In this document: positions 32,446-36,922 of the stretch, in pieces
How positions within the stretch are numbered: the stretch's first letter is position 1
Layout of the letters: each line of letters opens with the position of its first letter
Source of the DNA: a virus
Length of the DNA: 36,922 nt
IMG/VR virus record: IMGVR_UViG_3300047333_000073
Coordinates: 1-36,922 of that record
Reading direction: 5' to 3' (one strand)
The notes under the pieces: generated by a model
Seen by the model: the letters and a program-made list of their open reading frames with translations, nothing else
Database searches by the model: none
Told to the model about the DNA's origin: nothing
Made by a program: the position numbers and the translations under genes

Positions 32446-32725
32446 CTCTTAGCGCGGCGCTCACAAGCATCGCTTCGTTCCAGCAGCACCACATATCGTA
32501 ATCTCGCGTGGCACCAAGGATTCGCAGGGCGTTTTCGTGATCAGTCCCAACCTCCGGCCATTTTTCGGTTCGATAAAGCGCAATGTGATTTACGCCAATC
32601 AGCATGGAATTAACCGCCGCCTCAAGCGCCTCAATGCGCTTGCCGAGCGTGTCCTTGAGGAATGCCTCAACATCATCTGGGTTAGCTAAACTATGCACCA
32701 TTATTGCGAACGATCCGGAGCTCAT
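32435..32725 (-). CDS. Hypothetical helical protein
   Basis: A 96-residue protein (MSSGSFAIMVHSLANPDDVE...) with a central helix (IEALEAAVNSMLIGVNHIAL). The ATG at 32725 has AAGGAGATAGGG just upstream and overlaps the previous stop as ATGA. Two Trp and two Cys cluster near residues 81-85 (DMWCCWNEA). Unknown function. Confidence 0.62.
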   Translation of the reverse strand: MSSGSFAIMVHSLANPDDVEAFLKDTLGKRIEALEAAVNSMLIGVNHIALYRTEKWPEVGTDHENALRILGATRDYDMWCCWNEAMLVSAALRDGE

Positions 32726-32922
32726 TTCCCTATCTCCTTCCCCATCTCTTTGTCGCGATGCTCGCCGCACCATCCAATGGGATCAATCCACGGCTGCGAA
32801 GCATTTGTCTCGTATGTCGCGGGTTGGTTTTGCACCATGAAAAATCCCCACATCGGCGGAAACCGCCGACACGCGCCTTGATGCTCGAAGCGGCAGGTGG
32901 AGCATGTGGCTGGGGTCGTCAT
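32722..32922 (-). CDS. Small Cys-rich (zinc-ribbon-like) protein
   Basis: A 66-residue protein with CSTCRFEHQGACRRFP near residues 7-22 and CGEH near 52. This gives a CxxC...C...CxxH set suited to one zinc ion. GGGAGA precedes the ATG at 32922. The stop is coupled by ATGA to the next gene. The pattern is common in small phage proteins of unknown role. Confidence 0.62.
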   Translation of the reverse strand: MTTPATCSTCRFEHQGACRRFPPMWGFFMVQNQPATYETNASQPWIDPIGWCGEHRDKEMGKEIGK

Positions 32923-33002
32923 GCTTCGTCTCCCGGCGCTTCGCCAAGCATGGCGACGGCTGGGAACAGCCAAGGCCACTTGATCCATTTCGGGTGGATC
33001 AT
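32919..33002 (-). CDS. Possible 27-residue hydrophobic peptide
   Basis: MIHPKWIKWPWLFPAVAMLG plus EAPGDEA. Trp- and Pro-rich, with one short hydrophobic stretch. It begins in an ATGA with the preceding stop and ends in an ATGA with the next start, exactly filling the gap. Translation is suggested by this double coupling; function unknown. Confidence 0.4.
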   Translation of the reverse strand: MIHPKWIKWPWLFPAVAMLGEAPGDEA

Positions 33003-33646
33003 GCGAAAGCGTCCGCACCGGCATCAACCGGAAACCCCTCATCCCGCAGCAATTCGAACCGTGCCAGCGCCGCACCCACAGCCGCGTCAACAGTCGCGGC
33101 ATGGTTCGGATAATTCTTGGTCAGGAAAGCACGGCGCCGAACCACTTCCTCATCTCCGGTAATGGCTTTGAGGGCATCCATGTTTTCCACGGCTTCAATC
33201 TTCTTCACCATCGCCGCCACGCCGCGTGCGATCTTATCGACTTCTGGATCAGTCTGCAAAACCAAAGGCTTGACAGTGTACGGCTTGCGATTAGCGCGGG
33301 TCGCGGTTAGGGCCATCGTCACGTCTTTGGTGATGTCAGACATATGGCTAATGCGAATACCGCCAACAGCAACACCGCCAAATACCACCTTCTCGTCGCG
33401 GTAGATCGTCATGGAGCGGCCGATATATGCGTTGGCATCTGGGCCCCACACATTAACCAAGACGCGCCTCATGGACTTGCAGAGCTTGTATGGTTTGCCG
33501 TTGTCGCCCTCAAAGTGGATCGAGACCGGCTGCTCATCGCCGGTAATGCGAACCTCGCTTACGGTAATGGTGCGCGGTCCACCAATCAGGTCATCGGCGT
33601 TCAACTGGTCTGATTTTGGAATAATCGTATCCAACATGCTTTTCAT
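32999..33646 (-). CDS. Conserved phage protein, recombination-associated by position
   Basis: A 215-residue protein starting MKSMLDTIIPKSDQLNADDL, with a beta-rich N-terminal half (ITVSEVRITGDEQPVSIHFE; NVWGPDANAYIGRSMTIYRD) like an OB-type fold and a helical C-terminal half. I recall similar proteins next to YqaJ-type exonucleases in phage operons, but no function is established. A single-strand DNA-binding or annealing partner is plausible. It overlaps the exonuclease gene by ATGA. Confidence 0.75.
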   Translation of the reverse strand: MKSMLDTIIPKSDQLNADDLIGGPRTITVSEVRITGDEQPVSIHFEGDNGKPYKLCKSMRRVLVNVWGPDANAYIGRSMTIYRDEKVVFGGVAVGGIRISHMSDITKDVTMALTATRANRKPYTVKPLVLQTDPEVDKIARGVAAMVKKIEAVENMDALKAITGDEEVVRRRAFLTKNYPNHAATVDAAVGAALARFELLRDEGFPVDAGADAFA

Positions 33647-34320
33647 AAAAACATCTCCTGCTCAACGTGCCGCTCGGTCGGAATGAGCGTCTTATCGGTT
33701 TCCAAAAGTAGCCGGTATTCGTGCAGCTTATCTTGCAGCTTGACTTCCAGCGCAGTCGCGGCCGCAACAATGGCGTCAAAGTAATCATGCATCGGATAGA
33801 CGCGGAATTTATACATCGGCAATCCACCGGAGTAGCTGATAAAGTCGCACCATTTGCGTTCTGTCACCAGCAGCGATGTCTGGATTTGCAGCATAAATTC
33901 GTCCGGCGCTTTGCGGCTAAGGATCGTCTCAATCTGATATTTTTGCCGGCGTGATTTGCACTCAATCATGCCGTCATCGCCAACCAAGCCGTCCGGCGAG
34001 CATCCGATGACAAATCCCCACTTATCGTTCGTGACAAACCCGGTTTGTTTAACTGGCGCGAATTTTTCCGAGTACAGGTCACGAGCGCGGATTTCATCGT
34101 CCATGCCACGGATCATATCATCGCCGATGTAACTGGGTTCGATATGCTGGCTGATGCGCTGCGCCAAAAGTTCGTAGAAGTGCTGGCGTTCTTTTTCGTT
34201 GCTGGCGACTTTGAGCGTCGGGGTCAGGATCAGCTTTGTGCTGCCCGCCGTGAGCGTGCCGATGTGGAGGCGCAACCATTCATCGTCACCCTGGATTACG
34301 TCGTCGTAGTAGGTAATCAT
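33643..34320 (-). CDS. YqaJ-type recombination exonuclease
   Basis: A 225-residue nuclease of the lambda exonuclease/YqaJ family (PD-(D/E)xK fold). Motifs: WLRLHIGTLTAGS (15-27) for the N-terminal helix, an acidic helix DDEIRARDLY (74-83), GCSPDGLVG (106-114, Asp110), and IECKSRRQKYQIETIL (119-134, Glu120 and Lys122), then the QIQTSL helix (145-150). It should resect double-stranded ends for strand annealing. AGGAGG precedes the ATG at 34320. The 215-residue partner follows directly. Confidence 0.9.
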   Translation of the reverse strand: MITYYDDVIQGDDEWLRLHIGTLTAGSTKLILTPTLKVASNEKERQHFYELLAQRISQHIEPSYIGDDMIRGMDDEIRARDLYSEKFAPVKQTGFVTNDKWGFVIGCSPDGLVGDDGMIECKSRRQKYQIETILSRKAPDEFMLQIQTSLLVTERKWCDFISYSGGLPMYKFRVYPMHDYFDAIVAAATALEVKLQDKLHEYRLLLETDKTLIPTERHVEQEMFL

Positions 34321-34526
34321 CCCAAGCCCTCCTCATTTATCCACCGTTCCAAATTCCCGGCCATCTGGCTCGCGGCCCGCGAAACCTCGCGCAGCGCCAG
34401 CACTTTTTCCCGCCTTGTGCATGACCGCACGCCGATCAGCCGGTCCAACGCGCGCAAAGCATCGGCTTTTCGGTCTGGAAGGTTGCCGCTGAAAAATTCG
34501 GCGCGGCGGGTTTCGATATCTGTCAC
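34317..34526 (-). CDS. Small helical hypothetical protein
   Basis: A 69-residue charged helical protein (MTDIETRRAEFFSGNLPDRK...). The GTG at 34526 overlaps the previous stop (GTGA) with GGAGG six bases upstream. The stop is coupled by ATGA to the exonuclease gene, so the two are likely made in proportion. No family recognised. Confidence 0.65.
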   Translation of the reverse strand: MTDIETRRAEFFSGNLPDRKADALRALDRLIGVRSCTRREKVLALREVSRAASQMAGNLERWINEEGLG

Positions 34527-35293
34527 GATGCCTCCGCTTCGGCTGACGCTGGAACGATGGCGGGTTTCGGGATAGCGTCATAAGCAGCGCGGGCGGCAAC
34601 GATATCGCCCGCTTTGATTGCTTCAAGCACAGCCGCTAGCGGGTGCTTCCGGCGCCACGGCTTATCCTCGCGGCACGCAAGCAAGTCCTCAACATCGTCA
34701 AGCGTGATCTTGTTGCCGCCTTCAGCAATCCGGTCCACGATTTCGCGATAATCCCGCGCCGAATCCCATGCCTGGTAAAGCGATTCCCATGACATATGAT
34801 AAGCCGTAAGGTCGCAAGTGAACGACGAGAAGTGGTATTTTTTAAGTGATTCCGGCTTCTCATCGACGCGCGCTTGGGCTTCTGCAACCTCCCGATTGGC
34901 ATACTCAAACGCCTCGGCTTCAGTCGCGTGAAGCCGTCCCTCGCGATAGATAGAGCCGCTGCCAATGCCGGTTTCGTTGCACATATACTCAACGCCGTCA
35001 TCGTCGTGCCAAGGATGTGTTTTGGCTGTGATTGACCCGATGGTGAGCGCGTGAGTGACAGCAACGTATTTCAGGTATTCGAGCGACGGGACTTTCGCGT
35101 CGCTGTTGAAATAACCGTTATGGCTACACCGAGGGCATGGCACGGTCGTTTCCAAGCCGGCGGGCGATTTCACCGCCCATTTGCCAGAACCAAAGCAATC
35201 AGGGCATGGGTGCGTTCCCTCGGTGGATTGAGCCGTGCCAAGCCACACTTTGTCACCAATTTTGTATTTCGGCACGGGCAATTCTTTCGTCAT
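34523..35293 (-). CDS. Protein with DnaJ-like zinc motif
   Basis: A 256-residue protein. The N-terminal domain holds two DnaJ-type cysteine motifs, CPDCFGSG (30-37) and CPRCSHNG (53-60), forming one probable zinc site. The rest is helical, with YHFSSFTCDLTAYHMSWES in the middle and an Ala-rich C-terminus. The ATG at 35293 is preceded by TGGAGG, ruling out the longer upstream reading, which overlaps the 33-residue gene. Function unknown; zinc modules of this type bind proteins or nucleic acid. Confidence 0.72.
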   Translation of the reverse strand: MTKELPVPKYKIGDKVWLGTAQSTEGTHPCPDCFGSGKWAVKSPAGLETTVPCPRCSHNGYFNSDAKVPSLEYLKYVAVTHALTIGSITAKTHPWHDDDGVEYMCNETGIGSGSIYREGRLHATEAEAFEYANREVAEAQARVDEKPESLKKYHFSSFTCDLTAYHMSWESLYQAWDSARDYREIVDRIAEGGNKITLDDVEDLLACREDKPWRRKHPLAAVLEAIKAGDIVAARAAYDAIPKPAIVPASAEAEAS

Positions 35294-35294
35294 A

Positions 35295-35396
35295 CTAACC
35301 TCCAAAAGCCACAAAAACAGCAACAATCGCCAGCGCGCCGAGGATCACGCAAGACACGTCGGCTGCGTAGGCAAGGATCGTGCGGCGGCGGGTCAT
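35295..35396 (-). CDS. Membrane microprotein, 33 residues
   Basis: MTRRRTILAYAADVSCVILG followed by ALAIVAVFVAFGG: an Arg-rich start and one membrane helix. It starts in ATGA with the HTH gene stop and ends just before the next ATG. Its codons supply the TGGAGG used by the zinc-motif gene. Unrecognised. Confidence 0.5.
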   Translation of the reverse strand: MTRRRTILAYAADVSCVILGALAIVAVFVAFGG

Positions 35397-35614
35397 GGTC
35401 CAAACTCCCGAAAAACCCGTTTGCATTCAAAACCAAGCGCCATCGCGATGTTTTCACCGATGGCGCGGCGACGATTAAGTATGTCAGACACATATGCGGC
35501 ACTAAAACCGTGCATATCTGCCCACGCCTTTTGTGATCCAAATTCGCGGCATTTCGCTTTGAGTCGACCAATTAAGTCCGCTTCCTCCGCCCACCATTCG
35601 CGCTCATGTTCCAT
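35393..35614 (-). CDS. XRE/Cro-like HTH protein
   Basis: A 73-residue protein with a helix-turn-helix at about residues 26-50 (GSQKAWADMHGFSAAYVSDI, then LNRRRAI), typical of small XRE-family DNA-binding proteins. It belongs to the leftward operon, opposite to the HTH gene at 1364, so the two could be opposing switch regulators. The ATG at 35614 overlaps the previous stop (TAATG). Confidence 0.78.
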   Translation of the reverse strand: MEHEREWWAEEADLIGRLKAKCREFGSQKAWADMHGFSAAYVSDILNRRRAIGENIAMALGFECKRVFREFGP

Positions 35615-35856
35615 TACACCCTCCCCTCACGCCAAACCCGCAGCGCCCGTTCGGCCCGCTCAATCGCGGCATCAACGCGCCCGGCAGAAATGTTTTCCAA
35701 CCGCTCCACGCGCCGGGTGAATATGTTCAGCATCTCGGTGATCATGCGTTTCTCGTACTCGCCGGCCTCGTCTGCGATGTGAACTTGAACCAAACGCATC
35801 GCGGCGAGCTGGGCGTCGGCTGAGACAAGGGCGGCGGTGGCATCGGTGGGCGTCAT
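35614..35856 (-). CDS. Small helical hypothetical protein
   Basis: An 80-residue protein ([20 protein letters not shown]...), mostly helical with acidic and basic faces and possible coiled coil over residues 25-75. GGGAGAAG precedes the ATG at 35856, which overlaps the previous stop. No family recognised. Confidence 0.65.
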   Translation of the reverse strand: MTPTDATAALVSADAQLAAMRLVQVHIADEAGEYEKRMITEMLNIFTRRVERLENISAGRVDAAIERAERALRVWREGRV

Positions 35857-36296
35857 TTTACTTCTCCCAATTCCGTAAACATCGCGTCCATCTCCTGCCA
35901 AAGCGTGTCATCATTCCCAAATGCCGCCGTCATGGCCTCGTAACGAGCTTCGCCGTCCTCGGTTCCGGGTGTCGCGTTCCAGAGCGCCACTGCCGCGTCC
36001 CAATCAGCGTGGGCCTGCACCGACGCATCCTCGGCCACTCGCGCGCCGTAAGCCGTGTAGTCGCTTGGCTCCATGTACGTCGCGGGATAACTGGTAGGGC
36101 CTTCGTCGGCTTCTTCGAGGGCGTGTTCGACCTGGCGGTCAACGTAATCGGCCTTGCGCTGGGCCGGCGTGCGGGCCTTGCGGGCGGCTTCACGGGCAGC
36201 ACGCGCCGCAGCGCGCCGGGGGGCGTCCGCGTCGTAAACGGTACGGACTGCGGCGAGGTAGCGGGGGTCGGTGGGGTCCATTAGGGTGTCGGTCAT
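35853..36296 (-). CDS. Hypothetical helical protein
   Basis: A 147-residue protein with an Ala/Arg-rich basic segment ([20 protein letters not shown], about 27-46) followed by an acidic half. The start overlaps the pentapeptide-repeat stop (ATGA). The charge split suggests interaction with nucleic acid or a partner. No family recognised. Confidence 0.65.
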   Translation of the reverse strand: MTDTLMDPTDPRYLAAVRTVYDADAPRRAAARAAREAARKARTPAQRKADYVDRQVEHALEEADEGPTSYPATYMEPSDYTAYGARVAEDASVQAHADWDAAVALWNATPGTEDGEARYEAMTAAFGNDDTLWQEMDAMFTELGEVK

Positions 36297-36922
36297 TTCG
36301 CAGCCTCCGCAGCACAGGCGCGCATGTCGGCCAGCGCATGTTCGTTGGATGCGCTAAAATTCGGGATGGGTTTATCCGGGCGCGACTTGGCATAAATCAT
36401 CGCGCCAGCGGCCGAACTGCCAACGGCTTTTTCCAGAGCGTATCCCGCATCACCGCACAGGTGGATTGCCCAGCCGGCGCGGCAATGTGTTGTCCGGCAA
36501 ACGTGCCATTTGCTCATATCAAGTTTGTTGCCGTCTTTCTCAACGGCTTCGAGGATCGCCGCGTCGATATTTGGCAACAAAGGGATTTCCGCGTCGCGCA
36601 GGTCCGCGCCGCTCAGGTACGCGCCGGTCAGGTTCGCGCCGCGCAGGTACGCGCCGCTCAGGTACGCGCCGGTCAGGTCCGCATCGCCCAGGTCCGCATC
36701 GCCCAGGTCCGCACCGCCCAGGTCCGCACCGCCCAGGTTCGCGCCGCTCAGGTTCGCGCCGCTCAGGTCCGCGTCGCGCAGGTCCGCGCCGCTCAGGTCC
36801 GCGTCGCGCAGGTCCGCGTCGCGCAGGTCCGCGTCGCGCAGGTTAATATCGGACTTCAAAGCCTTTCTCACCGCCCAGCCAAGCAACACGGCTTGGTTTG
36901 CGTCGGCCAGATCGGCGGGCGG
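36293..36922 (-). CDS. Pentapeptide-repeat protein, main part (5' end continues at window start)
   Basis: The open frame enters at 36922 (…[18 protein letters not shown]) and carries about 17 pentapeptide repeats ([20 protein letters not shown]) encoded by 36590-36844. The C-terminal domain of about 95 residues contains [20 protein letters not shown] and [20 protein letters not shown], a region I recall in other phage pentapeptide proteins. The internal GTG at 36889 is not the true start: the ATG lies at 273 in the overlapping copy. The gene is coupled to the methyltransferase and the 147-residue gene. Confidence 0.88.
   Translation of the reverse strand, partial: PPADLADANQAVLLGWAVRKALKSDINLRDADLRDADLRDADLSGADLRDADLSGANLSGANLGGADLGGADLGDADLGDADLTGAYLSGAYLRGANLTGAYLSGADLRDAEIPLLPNIDAAILEAVEKDGNKLDMSKWHVCRTTHCRAGWAIHLCGDAGYALEKAVGSSAAGAMIYAKSRPDKPIPNFSASNEHALADMRACAAEAAK
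36590..36844. repeat. 15-bp tandem repeats encoding pentapeptides (17 units)
   Basis: Seventeen 15-bp units vary mainly at four positions, giving DLRD, DLSG, NLSG, YLSG and DLGG forms. The final six units match units 1-6 at the window start in order, but the following two units found there (91-120) are missing here. Confidence 0.95.
36835..36922. repeat. Terminal direct repeat, right copy (window overlap)
   Basis: Identical to 111-198. It lies in the N-terminal coding part of the pentapeptide-repeat gene. The overlap shows that the window ends join. Confidence 0.95.

Noticed and set aside
36466-36846. Plus-strand frame of 126 residues with RRSG/RRAG repeats
   Set aside because: It is the antisense shadow of the pentapeptide-repeat gene; 15-bp repeats keep every frame open.
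1-36922. Integrase, tRNA genes, CRISPR array or insertion sequences
   Set aside because: None seen on either strand. The tandem arrays are coding repeats without unique spacers, and no transposase or tyrosine/serine recombinase motif was recognised.

Overview
The window is essentially one complete genome unit of a tailed phage (or plasmid-like prophage) with a P22-type podovirus virion. The order terminase small subunit, terminase large subunit, P22-like portal, scaffold, gp5-like coat, gp4-like and gp10-like tail factors, tail fibre and three large ejection-type proteins matches the P22 morphogenesis order. The host cannot be named from the sequence. GC-rich codon use and a DUF3309-like membrane microprotein are compatible with an alphaproteobacterium, at low confidence. 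I recognise no integrase, DNA polymerase, tRNA, rRNA or CRISPR array.

The two window ends are the same locus. Bases 111-198 and 36835-36922 are identical, and both ends run into the same pentapeptide-repeat gene. The two copies differ only by two 15-bp repeat units, a 30-bp indel. The molecule is therefore circular, circularly permuted or terminally redundant, with a unit length near 36.7 kb, and the split gene is a single gene.

Transcription diverges at about 1.25-1.37 kb and converges at about 31.8-31.9 kb. The rightward block begins with an HTH regulator, three membrane microproteins and a NUMOD3-repeat protein (1.36-2.5 kb). A replication cassette follows: SF2 helicase, VRR-NUC nuclease, an unknown protein and a P-loop ATPase (3.0-6.9 kb). 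A 500-bp non-coding region (6.9-7.4 kb) carries about ten copies of GTGTACCA and an AT-rich tract. Packaging and capsid genes occupy 7.4-17.5 kb, and the tail fibre 17.5-19.7 kb. A sulfotransferase-like/dioxygenase-like pair (19.7-20.9 kb) precedes the ejection proteins (20.9-25.1 kb). After these come a PurD-like ATP-grasp ligase (25.7-27.0 kb), a second fibre or spike, and a lysis region with membrane proteins, a lipoprotein, a second P-loop enzyme and a GH24 endolysin (28.2-31.8 kb).

The leftward block starts at about 1.25 kb. It runs through a small protein, a C5-cytosine methyltransferase and the pentapeptide-repeat protein, crosses the window join, and continues leftward from 36.9 kb to 31.8 kb. 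That part holds a second HTH protein, a zinc-motif protein, a YqaJ-type exonuclease and many small proteins. Nearly every junction is an ATGA, GTGA or TGATG overlap, so both blocks look like long translationally coupled operons.
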